Notes under the pieces: model-generated
Told to the model about the DNA's origin: nothing
What the model saw: only the letters and a program-made list of their open reading frames with translations
Databases searched by the model: none
Assembly (NCBI GenBank): GCA_014649555.1
Contig: BMTG01000001.1
Span: 806,001-870,000, forward strand
Origin: Streptomyces globisporus
Lineage (GTDB): Bacteria > Actinomycetota > Actinomycetes > Streptomycetales > Streptomycetaceae
Direction of reading: 5' to 3'
Length of the DNA stretch: 64,000 nucleotides
Part shown: positions 18,401 to 25,766 of the stretch, in pieces
Numbering within the stretch: position 1 is the stretch's first letter
Layout of the letters: every line of letters begins with the position of its first letter
Translations under genes and position numbers: made by a program

Positions 18401-18798
18401 CGACCTCGGTCAAGCACAGCGCGAAGATCAGCCCGCTCTCCACCCGGGTGGACGCGTCCTGGACGTTCTCGTCGAAGAAGACCGCGTTCACGATGCTCCC
18501 GGTCTCCACGGTCCGGTTCACCCCGGCCATCGGCACCGACGGCCGGGCCAAGGCGGGCAAGACCGTCTCGGTGCCGGTGAAGGTGCACGGCGCGGCCGCG
18601 GGCAAGAACCTGAAGTCGCTGAAGACGTACGTCAGTTACAACGGCGGCAAGACCTGGAAGAAGGTCACGGTGAAGAAGGGGAAGATCACCGTCAAGAACC
18701 CGGCGAAGAACAAGGCGATCTCCTTCTCCGCCAAGGTGGCCGACAAGAAGGGCAACACCTCGTCGGTGAAGATCTACAGCGCGTACTTGGGCAAGTGA
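15442..18798 (+). CDS. Secreted S8 subtilisin-like serine protease, large multidomain
   Basis: This 1118-residue protein starts at TTG with AGGGGGA four bases upstream. The signal peptide runs to about 32 (VSPAVA-QP). A propeptide (about 50-200) precedes the catalytic domain, whose triad is Asp240 in VLDTGTDS, His272 in GHGTHVAS and Ser451 in GTSMATPHVAG; the oxyanion Asn lies in IAAGNEGD. After residue 540 there are about 570 residues of beta-rich Ig/fibronectin-like segments, ending in a Lys-rich repeat-like tail (KVTVKKGKITVKNPAKNK) that may bind the cell surface. Its substrate is unknown; it is exported. A strong hairpin follows the stop. Confidence 0.93.
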   Translation: MRRHVRNACIPAVATAAAVALAAGMVSPAVAQPDPKGAAGTRAQAQDRETRQLTLVTGDRVTVDAQGKPVAFRPAKGREHIPVQRMSDQRHTLVIPADAHRLIVSGKLDRRLFDVTELSRPENLRAQRDGLKLIVGYRGKQAATAKAQVRDAGGTEVGRSLRSLNAESVTTPTADAPEIWKALTERRAGGDRVTTAAGIDRVWLDGVRKASLDKSVPQIGAPAAWKAGFTGKGVKIAVLDTGTDSTHPDLKGQILAEKNFSAAKDTKDRVGHGTHVASIAAGTGAKSGGKLKGVAPDAKLLSGKVLDDEGYGDDSGILAGMEWAVAQGADIVNLSLGGPDSPEVDPLEAAVDKLSAEKGVLFAIAAGNEGDGAGTVGSPGSADAALTVGAVDDKDLLADFSSRGPRIGDGAIKPDVTAPGVDTTAAIPPGSLIAQEVGEKPAGYATISGTSMATPHVAGAAALLKQQHPDWKYGELKGALTASTKPGAYNPFQQGSGRIQVDRAIAQSVVAEPVSVSFGVQQWPHTDDVPVGKKVTYRNLGTTDVTLDLKVTGTGPTGKPAPAGFFTLGADKVTVPAGGTAEATLTADTRIGGTADGTYSAYVVATGGGQTVRTAAAVEREVESYDLTVKHLDRKGLPAAYADSTLYGFNDQVGGSFLSPQVVNGTAKIRVPKGTYSVSSSVYGHPEDFSKGVDWIAQPKIAVTKSTSLTFDARKAKPVKITLPATGTKAELFSPDYTVATKADMVSFGWVMDSTAGFRTLHVGPQITDGSLAQHWTGTWTKGASTEFDIAVGGTVKKLAIGYERKFTTAQLAKVKIAMGAAAPKKKGSVSAVGFLPTSGGGWSTSVEQKLPGTRTLYLSTADKVSWGLEFSQLGPVDQDGWPTYEAGYEISDEATFKAGKTYSKSVNTGVFQPLVNKDFGVAREGNEIFGILPLLADGAGNAGGMEHSSAKTVLYRNGKKVGENNDPLSGEGSFKVPAGSAAYKLSTSVKHSAKISPLSTRVDASWTFSSKKTAFTMLPVSTVRFTPAIGTDGRAKAGKTVSVPVKVHGAAAGKNLKSLKTYVSYNGGKTWKKVTVKKGKITVKNPAKNKAISFSAKVADKKGNTSSVKIYSAYLGK

Positions 18799-18835
18799 CG
18801 GGCGCTCGCGGGTAGTTCACCCCACGCACGACGGC

Positions 18836-18870
18836 GGCCCGCCGCACGGAGAGCATCCGTGCGGCGGGCC
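18836..18870. terminator. Bidirectional terminator, 15-bp perfect stem
   Basis: GGCCCGCCGCACGGA (18836-18850) pairs with 18856-18870 round a 5-base loop. It lies between the convergent protease and Uma2 genes. Confidence 0.88.
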
Positions 18871-18879
18871 GTCCGCGTG

Positions 18880-19470
18880 TCAGCTGATGGGGAAGACGCC
18901 GGTGTCCAGGACCAGTCCGAACGGCTCGGGGAGGGTGAGCTCACGCCCGTACTCGACCGTCTCCAGCACTCGGTACGTACCGTTCTCCGGCTCGCCGTAA
19001 AGCGTCGCGGTCGGGCGGCCGGAGTGCCAGGGGTCGAGGAGCAGGAACAGCTCCACTCCGGCCTTGGCATAGCCGTTGACCTTGCTGACGCGGTCGTGGT
19101 TGGCGTTGGCGCGGGAGGTGATCTCGACGACCAGGCGGGCTTCTTCGGCGGGGACGGTGTTGCCCGGCCCGGTGGCGGTGGCGCGGTCCACGACGACGAG
19201 GTCGGGGATGTAGATCCCGCCCCGCCCCGGGAGGGAGAGGCCGAGGGTCTGGTAGATCCCCCACTCCTCCGGGATGCCGGTGTAGAGCCTGCGCTGGAGC
19301 AGCTCAGCAGTGGTGTTGTGGTCCTTGGACGGCGGCGGCGACACGGTGACGATCTCCTCGATGATCTCCACCTTGCAGCCCTCGGGTGCGTCCGTCTCCT
19401 CCCAGATCCGGACGAGGTCGTCCCAGTCCTGGCCAGGGCCCGGCGCGGGGTCGACGGTGAGTGCGCTCAT
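18880..19470 (-). CDS. Uma2-family (DUF820) PD-(D/E)XK-type protein
   Basis: These 196 residues begin at an ATG preceded by AGAGGAGA. The family pattern is clear: W-x-x-L-V-R-I-W-E at the N-terminus, KVEIIEEIVTVSPPPSKDHN, then GGIYIPDLVVVDR (the acidic residue after the strand) and ARLVVEITSRANANHDRVSK with the E-x-T/S core, and KVNGYAKAGVELFLLLDPW. Uma2 proteins have a restriction-endonuclease fold and are very numerous in Streptomyces; the biological role is not settled. It is a single-gene unit. Confidence 0.88.
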   Translation of the reverse strand: MSALTVDPAPGPGQDWDDLVRIWEETDAPEGCKVEIIEEIVTVSPPPSKDHNTTAELLQRRLYTGIPEEWGIYQTLGLSLPGRGGIYIPDLVVVDRATATGPGNTVPAEEARLVVEITSRANANHDRVSKVNGYAKAGVELFLLLDPWHSGRPTATLYGEPENGTYRVLETVEYGRELTLPEPFGLVLDTGVFPIS

Positions 19471-19511
19471 GGCGGTCTCCTCTATCGGTACGTCACCGAG
19501 TCCAGCATGCC

Positions 19512-19545
19512 GAACGGGACCGGCGGCAGTCCACCGATCCCGTTC
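19512..19545 (-). terminator. Possible terminator after deoA
   Basis: GAACGGGA (19512-19519) pairs with TCCCGTTC (19538-19545), 23 bp beyond the deoA stop. The 8-bp stem and long loop make it weaker than others in the window. Confidence 0.4.
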
Positions 19546-19567
19546 ACCCGTACGAGGAAACCGCAGG

Positions 19568-20845
19568 TCAGGCGATGCGTTCCCGCACCACCGGCAGCGG
19601 CGAGAACGACGTGCCGGCCGGGCCGATGTCGTACGACTCCGGCAGGGCCTTCAGCGCGTAGTCGAACTTCTCCGGGGTGTCCGTGTGCAGCGTCATCAGC
19701 GGCTGGCCCTCGGTGACCGTGTCGCCGGGCTTGGCGTGGAGTTCGACGCCCGCGCCCGCCTGCACCGGGTCCTCCTTGCGGGCGCGGCCCGCGCCGAGGC
19801 GCCAGGCGGCGACGCCGACGTCGTAGGCGTCCAGGCGGGTCAGGACGCCGGAGGCGGGGGCGGTGACCACGTGCTGTTCGCGGGCGGTGGGGAGGGTGGC
19901 GTCCGGGTCGCCGCCCTGGGCGGAGATCATGCGGCGCCAGACGTCCATCGCGGAGCCGTCGGCCAGCGCCTTCTCCGGGTCGGCGTCCTTGAGGCCCGCC
20001 GCGTCCAGCATCTCGCGGGCGAGGGCGAGGGTCAGGTCGATGACGTCCTGGGGGCCGCCGCCGGCGAGGACCTCGACGGACTCGCGGACCTCCAGGGCGT
20101 TGCCCGCGGTGAGGCCGAGCGGGGTCGACATGTCGGTGAGCAGGGCGACGGTGCGCACCCCGCTGTCCGTGCCGAGCGCGACCATGGTGGAGGCCAGTTC
20201 GCGGGCGTCCTCGATGGTCTTCATGAAGGCGCCGGAGCCGACCTTGACGTCCAGGACGAGCGCGCCGGTGCCCTCGGCGATCTTCTTGGACATGATCGAG
20301 CTGGCGATCAGCGGGATGGCCTCGACGGTGCCGGTGACATCGCGCAGCGCGTACAACTTCTTGTCGGCGGGGGCGAGGCCGTCACCGGCGGCGCAGATGA
20401 CCGCGCCGGTGGTGTCGAGGACGTTCAGCATCTCCGCGTTGGAGAGGTGGGCACGCCAGCCGGGGATGGACTCCAGCTTGTCCAGGGTGCCGCCGGTGTG
20501 GCCGAGGCCCCGGCCGCTGAGCTGCGGCACCGCCGCGCCGCAGGCGGCGACCAGCGGGGCGAGCGGCAGGGTGATCTTGTCGCCGACGCCGCCGGTGGAG
20601 TGCTTGTCGGTGGTGGGGCGGGAGAGCGCGTCGAAGTTCATCCGCTCGCCGGACGCGATCATCGCGGCGGTCCAGCGGGCGATCTCGGTGCGGTTCATGC
20701 CGTTGAGCAGGATCGCCATGGCGAGGGCGGACATCTGCTCGTCGGCGACCTCGCCGCGGGTGTAGGCGTCGATGACCCAGTCGATCTGCTCGGGGGTCAG
20801 CTCGCCTCGGTCCCGCTTGGTGCGGATGACGGAGATGGCGTCCAT
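19568..20845 (-). CDS. deoA: Thymidine phosphorylase
   Basis: This enzyme splits thymidine and deoxyuridine with phosphate to base and deoxyribose-1-phosphate; pyrimidine salvage, cytosolic dimer. It has 425 residues from the ATG at 20845 with GGAAGGA upstream. Family motifs: DAISVIRTKRDRGELT at the start, the phosphate loop KHSTGGVGDKITLPLAPL, GLGHTGGTLDKLESIPG, and SSIMSKKIAEGTGALVLDVK. The glycine-rich C-terminal domain is complete. It follows cdd on the same strand, but a strong terminator and its own palindrome (20890-20903) stand between, so it has a separate promoter. Confidence 0.95.
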   Translation of the reverse strand: MDAISVIRTKRDRGELTPEQIDWVIDAYTRGEVADEQMSALAMAILLNGMNRTEIARWTAAMIASGERMNFDALSRPTTDKHSTGGVGDKITLPLAPLVAACGAAVPQLSGRGLGHTGGTLDKLESIPGWRAHLSNAEMLNVLDTTGAVICAAGDGLAPADKKLYALRDVTGTVEAIPLIASSIMSKKIAEGTGALVLDVKVGSGAFMKTIEDARELASTMVALGTDSGVRTVALLTDMSTPLGLTAGNALEVRESVEVLAGGGPQDVIDLTLALAREMLDAAGLKDADPEKALADGSAMDVWRRMISAQGGDPDATLPTAREQHVVTAPASGVLTRLDAYDVGVAAWRLGAGRARKEDPVQAGAGVELHAKPGDTVTEGQPLMTLHTDTPEKFDYALKALPESYDIGPAGTSFSPLPVVRERIA

Positions 20846-20889
20846 GGGAATCCTTCCGGCCGGGTGCGTACGCAAGAGTCCTCGGTGAC

Positions 20890-20903
20890 TCTACGCGCAT
20901 AGA
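20890..20903. promoter_or_regulatory. Nucleoside-regulon palindrome before deoA
   Basis: TCTACGCGCATAGA differs from the add palindrome in one core base. It lies 45-58 bp before the deoA start. Confidence 0.6.
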
Positions 20904-20914
20904 GAGGGGAAAGA

Positions 20915-20947
20915 GCGGTGGCCCTTCCGGGAAGGAAGGGCCACCGC
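20915..20947 (-). terminator. Terminator after cdd, 14-bp perfect stem
   Basis: GCGGTGGCCCTTCC (20915-20928) pairs with 20934-20947 round GGGAA. It ends the transporter-cdd transcript just upstream of the deoA promoter region. Confidence 0.85.
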
Positions 20948-20962
20948 CGGGAGATACGGGGT

Positions 20963-21376
20963 TCAGCCGAGGTGCTGCGGGCCGAACGACTGCGGCAGCA
21001 TCGCGTCGAGCGTACGGATGCCGTCCGGCGTCTCCAGGAGGAGCTCCGGGCCGCCGAACTCGTACAGGAGCTGCCGGCACCGGCCGCACGGCACCAGGAT
21101 CGCTCCGGTGCCGTCCACGCAGGTGAAGTGGGTCAGCCGGCCGCCGCCGGTGGCGTGGAGCGTGGAGACCAGACCGCACTCGGCGCAGAGCGAGAGGCCG
21201 TAGCTGGCGTTCTCCACGTTGCAGCCGGTGATGGTGCGGCCGTCGTCCACCCGGGCGGCGACACCGACCGGGAAGCCCGAGTAGGGGGCGTACGCCCGGG
21301 ACATGGCGTCCCGGGCGGCCTCCCGCAGGGCGTCCCAGTCGACCTCGCCGGAGGCCGGGGCGGGCGGGGGTGTCAC
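20963..21376 (-). CDS. cdd: Cytidine deaminase
   Basis: This 137-residue zinc enzyme converts cytidine and deoxycytidine to uridine forms. Zinc and proton-shuttle residues are seen in CNVENASYGLSLCAEC (Cys ligand and Glu) and PCGRCRQLL (two Cys). The N-terminal AMSRAYAPYSGFPVGVAA is diagnostic for the tetrameric class. GTG at 21376 overlaps the stop of the permease at 21373, so it is the last gene of the transporter operon; uptake and deamination are coupled. Confidence 0.95.
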   Translation of the reverse strand: MTPPPAPASGEVDWDALREAARDAMSRAYAPYSGFPVGVAARVDDGRTITGCNVENASYGLSLCAECGLVSTLHATGGGRLTHFTCVDGTGAILVPCGRCRQLLYEFGGPELLLETPDGIRTLDAMLPQSFGPQHLG

Positions 21377-22638
21377 TTGCCCTCGCCCTTGCGGTACGGC
21401 ACGCCGTTGGCCTTCGGCATCCGCAGGCGTTGCGCGGAGAGCGAGAGGACCAGCAGCGTGGTGACGTACGGCGCGGCGTCGACGAACTGGCTCGGCACCT
21501 GGTCGGTCAGGAAGTACCAGGTGAACAGCAGCGCGGAGACGACCGCCGCGACCGCCGCGGAGACGTACTTCTTCTTGTACAGCTGCCAGAACACCGCGAT
21601 GACCAGCAGGATCGCCAGCAGGAGCAGCATCGCGTGGACGTTCTCGGCGCCGCCGCGCAGCTTGAGGCTGTCGGTGAAGCCGAAGAGGCCCGCACCCAGC
21701 GCCATGCCGCCCGGCATCCAGTTGCCGAAGATCATCGCGGCGAGACCGATGTAGCCGCGGCCGCCGGTCTGGCCCTCCTGGTAGATGCCGGTGGCGACGA
21801 TGGCGAGGAACGCGCCGCCGAGGCCCGCCAGACCGCCGGAGACCGTGACGGCGATGTACTTGTACTTGTACACGTTGACGCCGAGGGTCTCGGCGGCCAC
21901 CGGGGACTCGCCGCAGGAGCGCAGCCGCAGCCCGAACGGGGTGCGCCACAGGATCCACCAGGTGGCGGGGATCAGCAGCAGGGCGACGACGGTGAGCAGG
22001 GACAGGCCGGTGATCAGGCCGCCGATGATGCCCGCGATGTCGGAGATCAGGAACCAGTGGTGCTGCTGGAGGTCCGCGAGCCAGTCCGAGAGCCCCGGAA
22101 TGGTGATCTTGTCGATCGGGTCGATGCGCGGGGACTGCTTGGAGGATCCGCCCTGGATGCCGTCGAAGGCGAAGTTGGACAGGTAGCGGGTGACGCCGAC
22201 GGCGAGGATGTTGATCGCCACACCGGAGACGATGTGGTTCACGCCGAAGGTGACGGTGATGACGGCGTGCAGCAGACCGCCGATGCAGCCGCCCAGGATC
22301 CCGAAGAGGACACCCATCCACGGGCCCCACTGGAACCCGGCCCAGGCGCCGAACCAGGTGCCGAGGATCATCATGCCTTCGAGGCCGATGTTGATGACGC
22401 CCGCGCGCTCGGCCCACAGACCGCCGAGTCCGGCGAGGCCGATCGGCACGGCGAGTTCCAGCGCTCCGGCGACCTGGCCGACCGAGGTGATGTCCTCGGC
22501 GCCGCTGATGAGGCGGACCAGCGAGATCAGGGCGAGTCCGCCCGCGACGATCAGCAGGACGACGGGCAGGGTGAGCCCCCGGCGGCCGTTGCCCTTCTGG
22601 GGGGCGGGGCGTGCGGCGGTGGTTTTGCTGGTGCTCAC
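21373..22638 (-). CDS. Nucleoside ABC transporter permease 2 (BPD_transp_2)
   Basis: This 421-residue membrane protein starts at GTG in a GTGA overlap with permease 1. About ten helices follow a 25-residue basic leader. It has the family loop ERAGVINIGLEGMMILG and the cytoplasmic coupling segment FGLRLRSCGESPVAAETLGVNVYKYKY that contacts the ATPase. This is the RbsC/YufQ-type permease used by nucleoside importers with Bmp lipoproteins. It pairs with the gene at 22635-23753. Confidence 0.92.
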   Translation of the reverse strand: MSTSKTTAARPAPQKGNGRRGLTLPVVLLIVAGGLALISLVRLISGAEDITSVGQVAGALELAVPIGLAGLGGLWAERAGVINIGLEGMMILGTWFGAWAGFQWGPWMGVLFGILGGCIGGLLHAVITVTFGVNHIVSGVAINILAVGVTRYLSNFAFDGIQGGSSKQSPRIDPIDKITIPGLSDWLADLQQHHWFLISDIAGIIGGLITGLSLLTVVALLLIPATWWILWRTPFGLRLRSCGESPVAAETLGVNVYKYKYIAVTVSGGLAGLGGAFLAIVATGIYQEGQTGGRGYIGLAAMIFGNWMPGGMALGAGLFGFTDSLKLRGGAENVHAMLLLLAILLVIAVFWQLYKKKYVSAAVAAVVSALLFTWYFLTDQVPSQFVDAAPYVTTLLVLSLSAQRLRMPKANGVPYRKGEGK

Positions 22639-23753
22639 AGGGCCGCCTCCTTCTCGGTCGTGAGGGCGTGTCCGGCGGCGAGCTCCTCGCCGACCTTCTG
22701 CTGCTGGCGGCGGATGCCGTAACGGCGGACCAGCTCGTAGGAGACGACGACCGAGATCACGATCAGGCCCTGCATGATCGTGGCGATCTCCTTCTCGTAC
22801 CCGTACTGGTCGAGCGAGGCCGAGGACTTGTCCAGGAACGCGATCAGCAGGGCGCTGAGGGCGATGCCGAGCGGGTTGTTCCGGCCCAGCAGCGCGATGG
22901 TGATGCCGGTGAAGCCGATGCCCGTGGGGAAGTCGAGGCTGTAGGTGTGCGTGTCGCCGAGCAGGGTCGGCATGCCGGCGAGGCCCGCGACCGCGCCGGA
23001 GATCAGCATCGAGGTGAGGACCATCTTCTTGGCGTCCACACCGGAGGCCTGGGCGGCGCTCTCACTGGCGCCGGTGGCGCGCAGGTCGAAGCCGAACCGG
23101 GTGCGGTTGAGGGCGAACCAGTAGAGGACGCCGCAGCCCGCGGCGACGAAGGTGAAGCCGTAGATCTCTCCGGCCCCGTCCGCCATCGGCAGCCCCGGGA
23201 ACCAGCCGGACTCCGGGATCTCGCCGGTGGTCAGGTTGTTGGAGCCGGCGGGCTGCTCACCGAAGTTCTTCGGCAGGATCATCCAGGCGACGAGCGCGGT
23301 GGCGATCGAGTTGAGCATGATCGTCGAGACGACCTCGCTCACCCCGCGGGTGGTCTTGAGGAAGCCCGCGATACCGGACCAGAACGCGCCCACGAACATC
23401 GCGACGATCACGATCAGCGCGATGTGCAGCGGCCCCGGCAGCTCGACGCTCGCGCCGACCAGCGCGGCCATCATCGCGGCGAGGCGGTACTGCCCGTCGA
23501 CCCCGATGTTGAAGAGGTTCATCCGGAAGCCGACGGCCACCGCGAGTGCGGCGAGGTAGTACGTACCGGCCTGGTTGATGATCAGGACCTGGACGTCGGC
23601 GTAGGAGGCCGAGTCGAACATGATCCGGTACGGCTCGAAGGGGTTCTGCCCGGAGGCGAGCAGCACCACGGTCGTCAGCGCGAGGGCCACGACCAGGGCG
23701 AGCACCGGGCCGGCGAAGCCCAGGATCAGCCGGTCCTTGTCGAATTTCTTCAT
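22635..23753 (-). CDS. Nucleoside ABC transporter permease 1 (BPD_transp_2)
   Basis: This 372-residue membrane protein starts at the ATG at 23753 in an ATGA overlap with the ATPase gene. After MKKFDKDRLI come about nine helices. The family segment VGFRMNLFNIGVDGQYRLAAMMAAL and the coupling loop FGFDLRATGASESAAQASGV identify it as the YufP-type half of a nucleoside importer. With the ATPase, permease 2 and Bmp protein it makes a complete transporter. Confidence 0.92.
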   Translation of the reverse strand: MKKFDKDRLILGFAGPVLALVVALALTTVVLLASGQNPFEPYRIMFDSASYADVQVLIINQAGTYYLAALAVAVGFRMNLFNIGVDGQYRLAAMMAALVGASVELPGPLHIALIVIVAMFVGAFWSGIAGFLKTTRGVSEVVSTIMLNSIATALVAWMILPKNFGEQPAGSNNLTTGEIPESGWFPGLPMADGAGEIYGFTFVAAGCGVLYWFALNRTRFGFDLRATGASESAAQASGVDAKKMVLTSMLISGAVAGLAGMPTLLGDTHTYSLDFPTGIGFTGITIALLGRNNPLGIALSALLIAFLDKSSASLDQYGYEKEIATIMQGLIVISVVVSYELVRRYGIRRQQQKVGEELAAGHALTTEKEAAL

Positions 23754-25309
23754 CGGGCCTCGTCCTCCGAGCCTTCGAGGTGACCGGTGGCGGCGCCGGT
23801 CATGGCCGAGCCCAGTTCCTCCGGGGTGATGGTGGCCGGGTCGGCGTCGGCGACCAGCCGGCCGCGGTACATGACGCGCAGGGTGTCGGAGAGCCCGATC
23901 AGCTCGTCCAGGTCGGCCGAGATCAGCAGCACGGCGAGCCCTTCGCGGCGGGCCTCGCGGATCTGGTCCCAGATCTGGGCCTGCGCGCCGACGTCCACCC
24001 CGCGGGTGGGGTGGGCGGCGATCAGGAACTTGGGCGCGTGGCTCATCTCGCGGCCGACGATCAGCTTCTGCTGGTTGCCGCCGGAGAGGGAGGCCGCGGT
24101 GACGTCGATACCGGGGGTGCGGACGTCGTACTCGCGCACGATGCGCTCGGTGTCGGTACGGGCCGCCTTGTTGTCCAGCAGCCAGCCGCGGCTGTTGGGC
24201 TTCTCGGTGACGTGGCCGAGGATGCGGTTCTCCCACAGCGGGGCGTTCAGCAGGACGCCGTGGCGGTGGCGGTCCTCGGGGATGTAGCCGATGCCGGACT
24301 CGCGGCGCTTGCGGGTCGGGGCGTGCGAGATGTCGTCGGAGCCGAGGGTGATGACCCCGGCGTCCGGGTCGCGCATGCCCATGAGGGCCTCGATGAGCTC
24401 GGTCTGGCCGTTGCCCTCGACGCCCGCGATCCCCAGGACCTCGCCCTGGTGGATGGTGAAGTCGATACCGGCGAGCACGTCGCGGACGGTGCCGTCGGGG
24501 TCGGTGACGGTGAGCTTCAGGTCCTGGACCCGCAGCATCGGTACGTCGGTGACGGTGGACTCGCGGGTCTCCGGCGAGGGCAGCTCGCTGCCGACCATCA
24601 GCTCGGCGAGCTGCTTGGTCGTGGTGGAGGCCGGGTCGGCGGTGCCCACGGTCGTGCCGCGGCGGATGACGGTGATGTCGTCGGCGACCGAGAGCACCTC
24701 GCCCAGCTTGTGCGAGATGAAGATGACGGTCAGGCCCTCGGCCTTGAGCTCGCGCAGGTTGGCGAAGAGCGCGTCGACCTCCTGCGGCACGAGGACCGCG
24801 GTCGGCTCGTCCAGGATGAGGATGCGGGCACCCCGGTAGAGGACCTTGAGGATCTCCACGCGCTGCCGGTCGGCGACCCCGAGGTCCTCCACGAGCGCGT
24901 CGGGCCGGATGCCCAGGCCGTACGCGTCGGAGATCTCCTTGATCTTCTTCCGGGCGCCGGAGCCGATGCCGTACAGCTTCTCGCCGCCGAGGACGACGTT
25001 CTCCAGGACGGTGAAGTTGTCGGCGAGCATGAAGTGCTGGTGCACCATGCCGATGCCACGCTCGATGGCGTCACCCGGGTTGGAGAACGAGACCTGCTCG
25101 CCGTTGATCGCGATGGTGCCCTCGTCCGGCTTCTGCATGCCGTAGAGGATCTTCATCAGGGTGGACTTGCCGGCGCCGTTCTCCCCGACGAGGGCGTGCA
25201 CGGTGCCCTTGCCGATGGTGATGTCGATGTCGTGGTTGGCGACGACACCGGGGAAGCGCTTGGTGATGCCGTGCAGTTCTACGGCAGGGGGGCTGCTGGA
25301 CGCGTTGAT
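23750..25309 (-). CDS. Nucleoside ABC transporter ATPase (two-domain), atypical start
   Basis: This sugar/nucleoside-type ATPase has two nucleotide-binding domains, about 519 residues. Domain 1: GENGAGKST Walker A, Q-loop in VHQHF, LILDEPTA Walker B. Domain 2: degenerate Walker A GVEGNGQTE, signature LSGGNQQK, then AAHPTRGVD. The conserved N-terminus (INASSSPPAVELHGITK) is encoded upstream of the GTG at 25201 but has no ATG, GTG or TTG in frame before the stop at 25411. AAGGAG lies eight bases before an ATC at 25309, which is therefore the likely start; a CTG at 25333 lies before the ribosome site. Transport of nucleosides is inferred from context with cdd and deoA. Confidence 0.85.
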   Translation of the reverse strand: MNASSSPPAVELHGITKRFPGVVANHDIDITIGKGTVHALVGENGAGKSTLMKILYGMQKPDEGTIAINGEQVSFSNPGDAIERGIGMVHQHFMLADNFTVLENVVLGGEKLYGIGSGARKKIKEISDAYGLGIRPDALVEDLGVADRQRVEILKVLYRGARILILDEPTAVLVPQEVDALFANLRELKAEGLTVIFISHKLGEVLSVADDITVIRRGTTVGTADPASTTTKQLAELMVGSELPSPETRESTVTDVPMLRVQDLKLTVTDPDGTVRDVLAGIDFTIHQGEVLGIAGVEGNGQTELIEALMGMRDPDAGVITLGSDDISHAPTRKRRESGIGYIPEDRHRHGVLLNAPLWENRILGHVTEKPNSRGWLLDNKAARTDTERIVREYDVRTPGIDVTAASLSGGNQQKLIVGREMSHAPKFLIAAHPTRGVDVGAQAQIWDQIREARREGLAVLLISADLDELIGLSDTLRVMYRGRLVADADPATITPEELGSAMTGAATGHLEGSEDEAR

Positions 25310-25407
25310 GACGCACTCTCCTTGGCCGGACAGGAGCGGGGGCGGAGGGGCTCGGGGGGCTCGGGGGCCCTGGGGGGCGGGGGTGAAGTTATCGCGCCGG
25401 AGGGCTG

Positions 25408-25421
25408 TCTACACGCGTAGC
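25408..25421. promoter_or_regulatory. Nucleoside-regulon palindrome before the ABC ATPase
   Basis: TCTACACGCGTAGC; its 12-bp core CTACACGCGTAG differs from the add site by one base. It lies about 100 bp before the ATPase start. Confidence 0.55.
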
Positions 25422-25540
25422 GCTGCCGAATCGTGAAACACGGGGTGCACGTCACACCCCGGACGCGGGTCCAGGGTGGGCGGGAGAGCACGGCGAGAGG
25501 CGGATCTTCTTCGGTCGTACTGAGGGTTGCGGACTGCCTG

Positions 25541-25606
25541 TGCCGCGGGTGCCGCGGGTGCCGCGGGTCTTCGGTGAAGCCCGTGTACGGGTCTTCGGTG
25601 AAGCCC
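25541..25606. repeat. Tandem short repeats in the bmp-ATPase leader
   Basis: Three copies of TGCCGCGGG (25541-25567) run into two identical 19-bp copies of CGGGTCTTCGGTGAAGCCC (25564-25582 and 25588-25606), 24 bp apart. Each 19-mer can fold as a small GAAG/CTTC hairpin. Confidence 0.85.
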
Positions 25607-25725
25607 CGTACGGCTCGGGCGGGCGGCTGGTCCGCGGCCCTGCCCGTCCACCGGCGGCGGGAGCCGCGCGGCGTACGGACAGGGCCTGGGAAACCAGCCG
25701 GGCCGACGACCCGGGGGCTGGCGGG

Positions 25726-25754
25726 GCCCGACGGCCCGGGTGGGACCGTCGGGC
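25726..25754 (-). terminator. Terminator-like hairpin after bmp
   Basis: GCCCGACGG (25726-25734) pairs with CCGTCGGGC (25746-25754), 12 bp beyond the bmp stop. Confidence 0.6.
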
Positions 25755-25766
25755 TCGGGACCGTCC

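Larger units (their letters stand above)
25310..25766 (-). other. 457-bp leader between bmp and the ABC ATPase
   Basis: No gene is seen. From the bmp end it holds a terminator-like hairpin (25726-25754), short tandem repeats (25541-25606), and the nucleoside palindrome (25408-25421). It then runs into a C-rich stretch with the AAGGAG ribosome site. The layout suggests that most bmp transcripts stop here and that the ATPase-permease-cdd genes have their own regulated promoter. Confidence 0.6.

Noticed and set aside
15352-18588. A 1078-codon minus-strand open frame antisense to the subtilase.
   Set aside because: It is the complement of a strongly supported protease, and its translation is low-complexity Arg/His/Gly.
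25541-25606. CRISPR-like repeats.
   Set aside because: Units are too few, short and adjacent, without spacers or cas genes.
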